Positions 1 to 12,069 of a stretch of DNA of 64,000 bases are shown here, piece after piece. Made by a program: the position numbers and the translations under genes. The stretch spans positions 108,350,001-108,414,000 of the forward strand of contig NC_060214.1 of NCBI RefSeq assembly GCF_021130785.1. The letters run 5' to 3'. The notes below the pieces were generated by a model. The model did not search any database and was not told the DNA's origin. It saw only the letters and a program-made list of their open reading frames with translations. The stretch comes from Homalodisca vitripennis (lineage: Eukaryota > Arthropoda > Insecta > Hemiptera > Cicadellidae). Position 1 is the first letter of the stretch, and each line of letters starts with the position of its first letter.

Positions 1-700
1 CGTTATAAATAAAAGCAAACGAGTCGTATTTTAAATCAACATTTCTAAAATGATTACTACCAATATCAGACGTAGGTAAATTAGTTTTCACCGAAGATCG
101 TTCCCACCAATCAACAAGGGATTTGCTTGCGTGAATTTATCATTAGCCTGTATGTGCGTCGTGTAACAAAGGGTTGTTATACCCTACAGAGAGTTCCTAC
201 GTTTGCTTTAAATTGCATATCTCATTACATTAAAAAAATTATCAAACGTTGTTCCCAACAGAGATTTTGATTTGTCTAAATGCGATTACACTTGTAAAAA
301 CTGTAATGTTATCCGTATTATAACTGTAACTGTCATATCATCTTCGATTATCAACAAACTTGATATGCATTACATATTTATTTTACAATACGTTTCAATT
401 TCAAATTAATATGGTTAGCAAAAATTGTGATATAAATAGTAAAGATGTAAAATCTCAGTGTTGACTTGATTTTTTCCTTATGAATCATAAATCTCGTAGT
501 TTTGAAAATCATTTCGTGAGTGAAATTGGTTGATAGTTTGCTTTGATATACTTCAATTACCTGGAGCTAAGAGCCAATTTGCATTGTATAAGCACAGACA
601 ACCTAGTTTTTCGTAAAATCGATAGAAATTCTCCTAAGATGTTTGGGATCTAAATTATTTTGTAATTGTATTTATTGTGTTATTGAACTTAATTTACTTC
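1..700. other. AT-rich non-coding sequence
   Basis: No open frame, repeat or structured motif stands out. Confidence 0.6.
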
Positions 701-1140
701 AGACTCTTGGGAGGATAGTTTATGAAATACAGTATGTCTCCAAGAGTCCTTCTAGAGATCCTCTGCACATTTGACCGTTCCGCATTCGTAGCTTCATGTA
801 GATGCGGAACCAAACATGGCCGTGAGCATTCCTTTCCGAGGCACTGGCCTCTTTATCTAAATTAGCGCCACCACTTCTCACGTCTGCACTGCCTCTGTTT
901 ACCTGTGCGCGCGCGCGCGTGCGCATGTTAGGCCGAGTACACGTGCGTTGCACCTAGGCTTATCTCTGGGAGGAGTGGCCGTTGGCTTTGAACTCTTGCA
1001 CTTGTTTACGTGACCTTGTAGTAAATCACTATCAGTAATCCTTCCTGCTAACTCTTTGTTTCTCTGGGGAGTATTGCCCTCCAGCTATTCACGTGGGGAT
1101 TATTCTTAAACCCTAGGTGAAACGCGGGTTGGCTAAGTCA
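701..1140. other. CpG-containing patch with short CG run
   Basis: Base composition rises from the AT-rich surroundings. An alternating CG/TG run lies at about 904-925. The minus-strand frame at 720-953 looks like chance. The patch may be regulatory, but nothing specific is visible. Confidence 0.4.
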
Positions 1141-2030
1141 TTTTGTCGTGATATAATTCAAAGTAACACATTATGGTTTGGTTATTAATTTTTTACGAAC
1201 GTTTTTCGGCGTACGTAATTTCTCTCCAGAGATGTATGGATTCGGGTGGTTCAATGGCACACATGTTTATATTCCATAATCTATAAATACTGAAAGTCTA
1301 ACGTTATCTTCCGATAGTACTTGGACTGTTAGCAAATTACGTAACAATTTGTGACCTCTTCGCGGTATTCATGAATACCATGTGGCACCTTCTGGTTGGA
1401 CCCAAAGATGGAATAAGTTCGTGAACTGGAAACGGTTGCTTCCATGTCCGGAGAGAGTGAGTGCTTGCTAGGCGCGAGTCGAGCGAGGTTAGAGATAGAT
1501 CAAGTGTGGGAATAGAAAGTGAACAAAGAAGAAAGTAAATTGTGATGACCAGTCAGAACTAGTTGATGCAATCAAGGGATGCCTCCATTGTCCTGTCCCT
1601 ACTCTCGAAAGTCATGGCCTGTCGGTGGCATAACAAATAGCTAAACACGGTCTTTCGGTTGTAACAGATTTTGAAGATTTGGAATTGCGGCTTGTGAGAT
1701 TAGGTAATAAATCTGTTAACTCTTAAGAAAGACAGTTAGGATCACATACAATTCAGTGTTCGTAAATATACTGCTGAGACATTTGCCAATGCTATTGATT
1801 TGCAGTGACTTCCATTGACCAATGTGGAGTATAATTAGAAGTGTAGTTTGGTTTGGAGAATTTGCACTACATTATTTGCAAAGCATATTAGCGTCGTCAC
1901 AAGAAATATATACACGCAAGCAGTTTTCTAAATAACGTATTTTAGCTATTTTGTTTTTAATTCCAAAAAGTGGGTAGGAAAGAAATCGGTCTGTAATTGT
2001 CAGTATTTTGCCGCCTCCCACTCGGAAACT
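1141..2030. other. Non-coding stretch
   Basis: Mixed composition with a mildly GC-rich part at about 1380-1510. I see no gene, repeat or structured site that I can defend. Confidence 0.5.
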
Positions 2031-2405
2031 CCGAAGGCTCGATGATAACCAAGGATAACAGGATACGACTGGAATATCGGAATATACCGGCGTGGTGAGC
2101 TACCCAAACGCGGAGAGTCGACTGGCGACCTAGGACTTGACATTTGGGCCCGGCGGCCTTGGTATCGAGCCCGGCCCGCCTGCACTTTTTGCCCAGATCA
2201 TTTGCATACTGACAGTCATACAGGGCGCTCTTTGTCTATCAACACAGACTGGCAAGAAAGACAAATACGAGTTGTTCCTTTTTTCCCAAGCTGTGACAAT
2301 GGAGGGGCCAATGAAGGTCAGTAGAACTTGTTTGGAGACTCCAGCTAATACTACTTGCAGGAAACCTGTTGAATTAAAAGGTAGCATCTTACCCCTCTTT
2401 TGAAT
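2031..2405. promoter_or_regulatory. GC-rich island, possible conserved regulatory element
   Basis: A sharp GC-rich block (2130-2190, rich in GGCCC/GCCCGG) is followed by a complex-composition stretch holding an octamer-type site ATTTGCAT at 2200-2207. Overlapping open frames on both strands share no recognisable domain, so I read the block as non-coding. A regulatory role is inference only. Confidence 0.25.
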
Positions 2406-4030
2406 AGTCCCGTTCCTCTTAGTAGGTAAAGTGTTAACTGTTACTATTTAACAGTCCCAATTCTTATAAATAAAAGGATATTTTCCATTCTCGTAGCTTT
2501 ATCTGAGACAAAATCAGGCATTTGCATCAAAAACTTACACAGTAGTCTAAACTTAAGTGACTATTAAACGAGTTTTATTATTCCTGTCTTCATAAATAGA
2601 TTTAAACATCTTTAGCAGTCTGGTTCTGAATTTAAAAGTTCCTGAAAATTATTTTAAAACTGTTCGAAAAACATGAAAATGAAATTACTGGGTTTGGTTT
2701 GTTATGCCGATAATATAGACTACTTGTAGTACCCCAATGTTTTATGGTTATTAGTGGAATTATGCTTTTTTGAGAATTATTTTGAAATATTAAAACTAAT
2801 TGAATAAATGAATAAATGATAAATGATTTATTTCCAATTTTAACAAACATTTACAATTCTTTCATTGTTTTGGAAATATACTGGTCACTTTTATAAATAG
2901 TGTGACCAGTTTTGAACAAAAATACATTACCTACAAAAAACATTTAAACTTATGAGTCTAGCATTTTAAAACAAAATAAAAACACAAAGTCGCCATCTGC
3001 GATATCTGTACATGACAAAATAATTGATCAAAATTATTGCTTGTTTCAATCAATCTAACAAAATAAACAGATACAAACCCTGGAAGGAATACCTACAAAG
3101 AAAAACAACAGTACAAAAAATAGTGGAAACAACAGTTACTAGTAAGCACGTATTTTAATAAAAAAACTTTTTACTTAATCTATGGAATCTAAAAAGTTAG
3201 AAAAATAAAACAGTTTATAAGTATTTTATTATCATTTGAAAAATTTGACAATACATAAAGTACTTAATACAAGATTAACAAAAACTTAACAACTTAACAA
3301 AACTTAACAATCACTTTTTTTAACTAATTAGGTATTAATAACCTACAGTAATTAGTACTCTATGATATTTGGGCTAAAACGTTAGTTCTATATTATAATT
3401 AAATACGCGTTCTAAAAATATTGTGCTACCACATTCAAACATAATTGGTTCAAAATCAATGCCAATTACCATATTAAAATATTTATTGAATTAAGTATAT
3501 ATTTAGCATTTATCTCGTTACAAGTAGAAATTTTGAGGATTATGGATAGATTTCTACGGATTGTGAAAATTCGGGTGAGCCTGAGTTGAGTGAGATTGAT
3601 TCAGTATTCCCTAGAGGGTTGATCATATTTTTGATGGGTCTATTTTTATTTGAAAAATAATGCTTTTTAATCTCAATATACCTTCAGTTGTCAGTTACTT
3701 TTGTTCATAGATAGTAATAATTAACAATATATGCTTCTTATATAATGCTTAGTTAGGTATTTTTTGTTGACTCTTCCTACAGGAATTTCTGGATACGCCC
3801 TTAGATAGCCTGACTTTCGAGGGTCTCTGGCAATCAAGCTTCTTCAGGTGAGAAGATATATGTCACATTGCCTTCTCTCACTTCAATTGCGGTAAATCGG
3901 TTACACAACTTGAATTCCAACATGAAATTGAAAGATATTGTAAGCTGTTCAGCCATTGATGGAAAAGAACTCTCTTCCTGAAGAATAGATCCATTTACAT
4001 ACTACAACAACTTGGAAATTCAAATTGGCC
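2406..4030. other. AT-rich non-coding sequence
   Basis: Long AT-rich stretch with many short A and T runs. A trivial AACTTAAC triplet repeat lies at about 3283-3308. Nothing else is recognised. Confidence 0.6.
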
Positions 4031-4032
4031 TT

Positions 4033-4605
4033 CTTCAGTTATGCCCTTGAGTCATTTCCACTCGAGTTTGTAAAGTTGGATTTCTAACTTATTGAGTAAG
4101 TTGTTTCTAACCCATTTTAGACATTTTAACCAAATCTGGTAATAGCACTATTGGTTTAAATTTTCATTGCCGCATTGTTACATAGTCTGTTGTAATATTT
4201 CTCATATATAAACTCTTGTACTCTTCAGTTATGCCCTTGCGTCATTTACACTCCAATTTGAACTGCTGGATTTCTTACTTGTTGAGTATAGTTTGTTTCT
4301 AACCCATTTTAGTCATTTTAACCAAATCTGGTAATAGCACTATTGGTTTAAATCCTCGTGACCATATTGTTACATAGTCTGTTGTAATATTTCTCATATA
4401 TAAACTCTTGTACTCTTCAGTTATGCCCTTGCGTCATTTACACTCCAATTTGAACTGCTGGATTTCTCACTTGTTGAGTATAGTTTGTTTCTAACCCATT
4501 TTAGTCATTTTAACCAAATCAGGTAATAGCACTATTGGTCCAAAATTCTCGTGACCACATTGTTACATAGTATTTTGCAATATTTCTAAACTCATTTTCA
4601 GTCCT
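4033..4605 (+). repeat. Tandem repeat, about 190-bp unit, three copies
   Basis: Three successive copies begin with CTTCAGTTATGCCCTTG at 4033, 4223 and 4415, giving periods of 190 and 192 bp. Each contains CTAACCCATTTTAG and then AGCACTATTGGT at the same spacing. Copies 2 and 3 are nearly identical. Copy 1 is more diverged, and the last one decays near 4600. This is a short satellite-like array of nucleosome-scale unit length. Confidence 0.9.
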
Positions 4606-4810
4606 TTACATTTTCTGAATTAAACCTCCTCTGGTAAATACAAACATTTCGCCCTCAAACGTAAAGGTGTGGTAATGAAAAACACTCCAGGAGATTTGAA
4701 CAACTGCATAGAGCCAATAGAGACTAGGGTCGCGATACCTAGAGAGACAGACATCTGCTGCGTTTTCCTGCCAGCTGGGAGTTTTTGCGGGTCAGTAATG
4801 GTAGGGTTGG
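4606..4810. other. Non-coding stretch
   Basis: Short open frames on both strands share no known domain. Confidence 0.4.
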
Positions 4811-4890
4811 GATGGAGGCAGGTAGGCAGACGCAGTTTGCGCAACCCCTACGCAAGGGTTGCAAGGTCACTGCAGGTAGGCAGACGTCTC
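4811..4890. repeat. Direct repeats flanking a small inverted repeat
   Basis: GCAGGTAGGCAGACG occurs at 4818-4832 and again at 4872-4886. Between the copies lie GCAACCC (4841-4847) and GGGTTGC (4856-4862), which pair as a 7-bp hairpin stem. The arrangement is direct repeat, hairpin, direct repeat within 70 bp. It could be a small foldback insertion or a cluster of protein-binding sites; function unknown. Confidence 0.6.
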
Positions 4891-7100
4891 GCCCCCGTTT
4901 TTTGCGTCAGGCCGCCGTAGTAGAGAAATGCCATCGGGGATGCTTTTTCCCTCTGGTCTTTTATATCTGCAGGTTGCTGGGGCCACTTTCGATTTCATTG
5001 TCTGGGATGAAAGAGGCCCCACAAATGTTCGCCGAATCTAGGTTACCAACTGTCGCGTCCTTGTGAAATTTGATGCAGACCGGATTCGGGGATTTTTTCT
5101 AAGCTGATTCTCTTTTATCTCCTCCTGATCATTAATTAAAGATCAAGATGAAAAACGTCAATGGAAGTGCCAGTGATGTAGGTCATTAATATATCTATAG
5201 GCATTTTCAAATCTATTTCTTTAATTGTATAGGGTTTTAACGATTCAATTCGCACTTTAACGTGGCACCCTGGCTTAAGCCAGCAGTAACCGTAGCACAA
5301 TAACCAGGCCATTTTGACATAGCTGAGAAACGGATGCTGGATTTTAGCTGGCCATTTTGTACATAAACAATTTGACAAAAACTAAGTTTAGGAAACTCAA
5401 CTTGTAACTTATAGTTTTGTCAGGTCACGATGCACTGGTCAGGTTTTTAAATGATTTCAATCTTTTAAATTACCTACTAAATACTGTTCATTTTTAAAAA
5501 AAAGTTGAGGAAAACCGTAGAGTTTAGTTCTTATGTTCCCCAACTTTCTCCAAGAGTTGGGCTGTAACACGATATTTTGATTTCCGCCCTATAAATATAA
5601 TCATTGAGCGTGTAATTAATTCAGTATTTGTTCAAATCATATACAACAAATAGGAGGATCATATTGAACAAAGGGGAGAGTCGACATTGTAGTATATAGT
5701 CTTCCTTTTTTAAATATAGTTTAATCGCAGAGCAGACACTACGAACTTAGGCGGGCGTAGGGTTCATGATTTAGTGGTGACTAAACATAAGGATTTGGTG
5801 GGGGGGGGCATTCTAAAGAAAGAGGTGTCCGGGCCTACCCCGTAAATGTTTGAAAATTGTACTCAAAATTATGAATTTACAGATTTTTGACAATTGTTTT
5901 TAAACGTATAACTCTTACAAACCACAGCGCTATTTTGCAGTGGACTATTGTAGAATACACCATTCATGTGGTGACGAGGAGGGGCAGCAGGAATAGGACA
6001 GAGAGGAACAGCGTATTACAAACATAACAATATAAATAATACTTAACACCAGAGAGTCGAATAACACAGCTCTTGTATTTCAGTAGTAGTATAATTTTCG
6101 CACCTAAGTAATTATATAACAAAATCAAATTATTAGCAGGTGCCTGTGCACATGTGGCACCGCCCGTGCCAGTGACTACATATTTAAAAAAATGGTATGT
6201 ATTTTATAATCTATATTGAGTTTATGTTAGGCTAGAATTAAAAAAATGATCATAATTTGTGTTTACTTTTGTCTGTAGACCTATTGCAAAGTCTAGATAC
6301 CAATTTTCGTTTCATATACATTGAGTGTATTTTAGATTACACAGCAACAATATTGTTTGTAATTTGTTTTTTTTCTCTTGCCAATGGACCAATTACAAGA
6401 TAATTAAACACTATATCTAAACTGTTTTAATCAGTTTATGAGGATGCATTAATTAATTAATTAAAGGCCTTGTTTAGTATAAATTAATACAATCTGGGAA
6501 AATGTAATTGCTTCAAAAATACATTTAAAATTATGCTAACTCATATATTCCACAAAACTAATAAGTGTTATGTGGAGTTTAGTTATATTTTCATGCATAT
6601 GTCTCATAAACCCGTGACATTGTAAGATTGATTATATACTTCTCATTTGGAACTTTCTCATCTAAACTACATTTTCTTCAACTATACTATAAATTATTTA
6701 TGTCATTATGATGTAAAACTTTCATTACAATAGTAAAAGCGTAGCAGTAAAAACAGGCGCTAACAATTAGTATGGATAGTGTTACGTCATTTATCACAAA
6801 GTTTAATAATGCGATCCTAATTAGATCATAGTCTATAACTTGTGTCAAATATTGGTGTTTAAAAATCGTCAAATACAAGTCACACAAATATCGTGTCGGC
6901 ATTTGAGCGACGAAAGTAAAATAACAACTCTATTTTATTGTTTTGTGTTTGTTAATTACTTATTCACTAGGCCAGAGCTGTGGGTAGTAAGTGAATCACG
7001 CTATAATAGACTCGTGTCGACTTACACTCGAAGAGAGATGCAGAATTAGAGAAAGTATGAAAGTAGAATCACCTCTACTTTTTCGAAGCAACACTATCAT
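4891..7100. other. Non-coding, mostly AT-rich sequence
   Basis: GC-moderate to about 5060, then AT-rich. A G run lies near 5800-5808 and a short ATTA repeat near 6450. No gene or mobile element is recognised. Confidence 0.5.
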
Positions 7101-7139
7101 TAGACTTTCCCTGGACTCTGGGCTTGTCGCAAATTTGAA

Positions 7140-7540
7140 AACGAAACCGGAGGCGGCATGGCGGCGGTGCTGGGCGGCGCGGCGCGGCGGATAGACGCGG
7201 GGCGGTGCGGGGGGGCGGCAGACTCGGTACCCGTTACCAGGGTCAAGGTGCCCGTAGTGCCCGCGTGGCCGGACATCGACCCTACATGCGGGCAATCCTC
7301 TCCACTCCGCAGTTCCCTTTCAGCACTTCCTTTCTCTCAGGCGACTTTCAATGGCTGCGGCGCGGCTGCCGGGTCGGCATTCCGCGATCGTCATTACGGC
7401 GGACAATGCTTGGATGTGTTGTGTCGCGGCCTCCTAGGGTCCGGGCGCCACCTCCTAGGAGCTCGGATGCCACCTACGCCGAACTGGAGGTCACCGTGAT
7501 TGTCTCAGGATCCGTAACAGGATCTGTAGGCTAAATGTTC
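7140..7540. promoter_or_regulatory. CpG-rich island
   Basis: The sequence changes abruptly to CpG-dense DNA, with a GGCGGCGCGGCGCGG-type core at about 7150-7210. Frames of 109 and 113 codons are open on the plus strand, but they overlap in different frames and show no domain, as chance frames do in GC-rich DNA. A promoter or enhancer island is the likeliest reading. Confidence 0.35.
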
Positions 7541-7674
7541 CACAGGAACGCAGCATTGGTAAACGTAAACGATAATACAATTTCTTTTACGATAAGTTCA
7601 TAAACCATCCTAAAAAATAGCCTATTCAATTAAGATTCATTGTGGTCAGTGATTTTTTTTTAAGTAGAGGCCGA

Positions 7675-7885
7675 TCCCCTTTTAATCCCTATTCTGTCCG
7701 TCCTCATGGGCCATTGGCCTGTCGATGATCTTATCAAACAGAATAGGGGGAGAGTCGATACAGTACGACGAGGCTGATGGCACGAGGTTGATAAAAAGTG
7801 CAACGGTCACAGACAGGATTTGAACCTGTGCTATCTCTAACTCAGACCTAAAGTTCGACGACTCAGACCGCTCGGCCATCGGCAC
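7675..7885 (-). mobile_element. tRNA-derived SINE, Leu/Ser-like head
   Basis: On the minus strand the head begins near 7885 with GATGGCCGAGCGGTCTGAG, which resembles the D-arm/A-box of tRNA-Leu or tRNA-Ser. It continues to a T-arm with B-box (GGTTCAAATCC) and an intact 5-bp T stem at about 7810-7830. A long variable region lies between. The acceptor strands pair at only about half of positions, so it is not a working tRNA. A tRNA-unrelated body runs leftward to a tail near 7680. RNA polymerase III would be the expected transcription machinery for an active copy. Confidence 0.7.
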
Positions 7886-7899
7886 TTCCTGGCCGAGAT

Positions 7900-8340
7900 T
7901 GATTTATTTGTAACACGCACTGTTGAAAATATTATCCAAACTTGAGTGGAAAAGTGTCTTCAGGGCTAAGTGAAGTAGCCAGTGCCATCATGATAAAAAC
8001 CGACGACAAAAATCTTTCACAGAGCATACCGGCGTCCATCAAATTACGCTGATAAGATTACCTAACATCGCGTCTCGTCGTGGAGGCCGATTGCGTAAGC
8101 TATCGGGATTGGTTGTCAATGGCGCGAGAGAGGGGAGTCACGGCCGCGAGAATTGGCGAGGGCCCGCCCGGCCCGCGACTAGTGATAAGCTGAAGGCTAT
8201 GGCAAGGTCGGGTTACGCAAGTTTAACCTTATCTTCCGGGTGACCATCTGTCTAGCGCTCGCCAGGTGACGCTGTAAAGGATCCGGTGCGACACGAGCCC
8301 CACGGCGGTTCGGATTACCGTCTGACACTTTATAGTCAAA
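7900..8340. promoter_or_regulatory. Complex non-repetitive island with GATA-type sites
   Basis: A GC-rich, low-repeat block contains GATA-type sites (CTGATAAGAT near 8050, GTGATAAG near 8182, CTTATCTT near 8228) and CpG-rich stretches. No open frame is convincing. It resembles the conserved non-coding elements around developmental genes; that is inference from composition. Confidence 0.3.
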
Positions 8341-8415
8341 CATTTTATTTTGGATACTGCTCAGTTTTGGGAATAATGCTACAAATCTATGCTCTAAGGT
8401 ACTACGCTTAAAATT

Positions 8416-8970
8416 TTTAAAACAGGACTATAAAAAGTCATTATTAGCCTGTGTAGCACTGTTTTTGAAATAAAAATGGAAATTGTATCAAAAAACTTAT
8501 GGGTCGAAAATTTGTTATTAAGAATCTGACTTAATCAACAAACATATTGTAATGCACACGAATAAGTGTTATTGTAATGATGTAGTCGTGTGTTAAAAAC
8601 AATGATAAAATAAAATACAGTACAGTTCATACATTCCAGTTGGAACCACCCCTTATTTCTGTATTCGCTATATCTAATACTTTTTAAATTATTATTTAAA
8701 ACGCATTACAGTTTAAAACGAATCCATCAAAACAAACAATTTATGCGATACATACACTACAATGTCTTGAATTTCAACTTTAAGACCACTCGATGAGATA
8801 ACAATTTTAAAATTCAAGAATTATTTATATCATTGGAAGAATAATAATTCGAATAGGCCAGACAATTAAGTGTATGGTTTACTTTATTAAAAACTTTATA
8901 GCCTATATCACGTACCAAATTTGTACAAAAAAACAAGACACTATTTCAATGCTTATAAATAAAAAATAGT
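8416..8970 (+). repeat. Direct duplication, copy A
   Basis: This block matches 10298-10789 in the same orientation. Shared landmarks in order are GTCATTATTAGCCTGTGTAG (A in copy A, G in copy B), ATGGAAATTGTATCAA, ACTTATGGGTCGAAAATTTG, CAGTTGGAACCACCCCTT and the terminal TATTTCAATGCTTATAAATA. Copy A is interrupted by a frame stop and carries about 55 bp more sequence. It is either an old local duplication or two insertions of one element. Confidence 0.85.
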
Positions 8971-9760
8971 AGAATTATGAAAATTTACGGCATGTGTAAG
9001 TCCAAAGTTGGCAGTATTTCAAAGTTCCTCCGAAAATTTTACTTGGACTTAGCAGAAAAAGTTAAAAAATACCCTTAAGCAAATGGGCCTGGGCCCGGGT
9101 GCTAGAGGTTTTATGGTTTTTTAGATCGCTAGTAAGAGATATATTTTAAGGCGTGGCGCAGATAAAACAAAATGAGTGCAGGCGATCGACTGAACCTGAA
9201 CCACGATTTTATAATGTGCAAAACTTGAAAATTGTTTATTACCAAAGTTTGTGAATAAACAGCAGTGTTTTAGATGAAGACAGACGTCACTATTTGAATA
9301 CTAATCGAGTAGCGTGAACTCTTTTATTACACATCTAAAAGGTTCGGATAAAACATAGTAAGCGCAGGGTTAAACTCATCTTGCATTCCATAACCTAAAG
9401 TCTTCCAAATTTAAAATACTAACGGCATGGCGTTATAAGCCTTACATTCTAGAAGGCCGCTAAAAAAAATCCACCTTTAGTTTGCTGTGGCACAAGAATG
9501 TAATGCTAAGATCTGATTCTGATCTGTGAGTGATGCAATAATTAGTGTGGAATTACGGATGGCTATGCATTGTTTCTTACCACTGCAAAAAATACATCTT
9601 CTATGCAACGACAGAATTAAGATGCCTTTGATGAGATGAATCCATTTCACATCTCGCAACCCCATCGGACCGTTGACGGTTTGTAGACGTTTCAGAAACG
9701 GTCAAGCAACACCTTACCCGATGAACAACTAGAGCGGATTGGTCCATTACGAAACCTGCA
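8971..9760. other. Non-coding stretch
   Basis: AT-rich. A GC palindrome-like spot (GGGCCTGGGCCCGGGTG) lies at about 9086-9102 without other element features. Nothing else is recognised. Confidence 0.5.
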
Positions 9761-9761
9761 G

Positions 9762-10080
9762 ATGATTGAACCCTGGAACAATGACGGTCGCAGAAAGGAC
9801 CCCAAGATCGCGACCTCTCCCAACGTATTTCGGGTGAAGGGTCACTTTCCGTTGGCGAGATGGAGCTTACAGAACCTGCCGAGCTCGCGGTCCGCGGCCA
9901 CGGAACCAGTTGCCGCGAGATTCGGCAGGTCTGAGGTCAAGGAGGTCGCGCAACGGCCGCGCCGACCCGAGCCGCGAGGGTGTTCGGAGTCCAGACGGAT
10001 CGCTAACCGCCGCTGCAGGGGCGGCACACCCCCGTGGTCACGGGACACTTAACGGTTCTTTAACCGGACGGGAGGATCAG
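9762..10080. promoter_or_regulatory. CpG-rich island
   Basis: CpG-dense block between the two duplication copies. A plus-strand frame of 96 codons (9762-10052) is open but lacks any recognisable domain and is shadowed by open frames in two other frames. I read it as a non-coding island. Confidence 0.35.
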
Positions 10081-10297
10081 ATACTTGCCGCAATTTTAAT
10101 ATCAATGAAACCTGGCGAGGGTGAAAATGAAATAGGTGATTAGTGCCTGAAGACTGACAGTTGCCAGAGACGTTGATTGTTTGGTCCTCACCCTTATTGG
10201 ATACTTCATTTAATGCGGTCCTGAGAGCAGCTGATTTGAATTTTGTAAATTAATTAACTAATAAATGTAAAATGCATTGTTTAAAATTCCACTCTTA

Positions 10298-10789
10298 TTT
10301 AAAACAGAAAACGTCATTATTGGCCTGTGTAGCAGTATATTCGAAATAAAAATGGAAATTGTATCAAGAAACTTATGGGTCGAAAATTTGTTACGACAAA
10401 TGTATTACTTTACTAACAAAAATATTATAATGCACAAGAATAGGTGCTATTGTAATGATACAGTTAGAAACAAACAATGATAAATCACAATACAGTCCAG
10501 TTGGAACCACCCCTTCCTGCTGCGTTCGCTGTACCTAATACGTTAGCATTGCATTTTAAAACGAATCTATCAAAACAAACAATCTGTACGATACGTACAC
10601 TATAATGTCTTGAATTTTTTGAACAAGCGTGAAGAATTATTTATATCCTTTTACAAATAATTCGAATAGGACGGACAATTTAGTGTATATATTTTTGTGG
10701 TTTATATTATTAAAAACTATATACATCAGGTACAAACTTTGTACAGAAAAATCAAGAAACTATTTCAATGCTTATAAATAAAAAATAGT
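10298..10789 (+). repeat. Direct duplication, copy B
   Basis: Partner of 8416-8970, offset by about 1.8-1.9 kb. A frame at 10277-10480 spans the best-conserved part. Comparing 27 codons shared with copy A shows about as many amino-acid-changing as silent differences, which does not support selection on a protein. Confidence 0.85.
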
Positions 10790-11020
10790 GGCCCTTAGGC
10801 TTTATACAAAATTTGTATTTCAGAGAAATTACATAGGGTAAAGCACTATGTCCTCAAAAATCTTTGGGGCTGGAACAGAAGCCTGTTATTGGTTCAAAAT
10901 TCACAGGTCACAATTATCACGCAGATTCAAGTTTACATTTTGTATGTTGTTTCGTAACTGACTGTAAAATAAACTTTTACAAATGTTGAAGATGGAGCTT
11001 GTATTGGCTATTCTTAATTT
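10790..11020. other. AT-rich non-coding stretch
   Basis: Nothing recognised. Confidence 0.5.
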
Positions 11021-11158
11021 TATTGACTACAATGAGAATACCAACCAATACTTATAACTTTTTATTTTTGTGGGGCCTTTCGATAGCAAGGCTATCTTCA
11101 TCAGACACATAAAAAAAGTAAATATTTACTTTTTTTGGTGTTCTCAATGTAGTTAATA
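11021..11158 (-). mobile_element. Penelope-like terminal fragment inside a foldback, with hammerhead-like core
   Basis: Two 24-bp arms, 11021-11044 and 11135-11158, are inverted and match at 20 of 24 positions. Inside, the minus strand reads CTGATGA (11104 to 11098), one extra A, a perfect 6-bp stem GATAGC/GCTATC with a 3-base loop, then GAAA, then GGCCCCACAAAAATAAAA. That order (CUGAUGA, stem II, GAAA) is the conserved hammerhead ribozyme core known in Penelope-like retroelement termini. A perfect 26-bp palindrome (A7, GTAAATATTTAC, T7) fills 11111-11136. The family assignment is inference; the structures are directly visible. A related copy lies at 56908-57063. Confidence 0.5.
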
Positions 11159-11159
11159 C

Positions 11160-12050
11160 ATTTTACAATTAAGGTAATTAATTAGTTTTGCTATCACCAA
11201 CGTTTTATAAAATTTGAAATATTTTTGTAGCTGATGATTACTTTTAAAATTTATCTTACATAGTTTTCTAAGCTTCAGTAGCAGAAACAAGTGTCTTTTC
11301 AGTTTGCCTTATCTACGTACATTGAACATGGGCATCCTTTCTGTGTTGCGGATTAAGAGAGTAAAGTGGATATGTGCATTCTTTAGCGCTAATTTTCTGA
11401 AAAATCTCAAGTAAACGAAACTGTGTTTGAGCTAGCCACCTAAAAATGTACACAAAGTTAGATATGTTTAGAATATAAAACAGATTTTAAGATATATTTA
11501 TTATCAGGAAGCATTTTGAATTTGACGAAAACTCTATTAATTCACCACAAAACATAAATTTTATCATTGGATTAGTTTATACACCCATTTCCACACTTTT
11601 CCTTTTTTCCATTTTCCGGAGAAATTTTCCATCCAGCCGCAACTGAAGTACTGGATCGGTTTGGAAAAGTCACAACTTACTCGAGTAATACACAAAAAGG
11701 GCAGAACAGGAATTTTAGCATATTTAATTTCCCCGTCCACCCCTACTGATTACGCAGTGCTACCACCACCACAGCACTACTAGGCGGTAATAGATCAGCG
11801 GCGGCGGCGGCCAGTAGTTGTTGGGGAGAACGTCTGTGAACTTGACCGGCGATCGAGCGTAGCGAACGAGCTCCTGTGACCGGGAGTGACTTTCGCCAGG
11901 GGCGTTCACCCGCCAGTTGTCCCCAGCGATACTAATTGACCTCGTCAAGCGTTCGATACTGTCATACTGCGGACAAGATAACGTCATGGGACACTTTAGC
12001 CTAGGTAAACTATTTTATTCGTTTTTTTATTTCTGTATTCTGTGTTTAAC
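11160..12050. other. Non-coding, with a short GC-rich spot
   Basis: Mostly AT-rich. A GC-rich spot with a GGC triplet run lies at about 11755-11960. No element or gene is recognised. Confidence 0.45.
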
Positions 12051-12069
12051 AATTTCTGAAATTAATAGT

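Noticed and set aside
7803..7885. Functional tRNA gene (Leu or Ser) on the minus strand
   Set aside because: The T-arm is good, but acceptor and D-stem pairing fail at several positions and a SINE body follows.
9060..9110. Helitron 3' end at GGGCCTGGGCCCGGGTGCTAG
   Set aside because: A GC palindrome and CTAG are present, but the following base is not T, no TC start is found upstream, and no subterminal match to the 35.9-kb element is seen.
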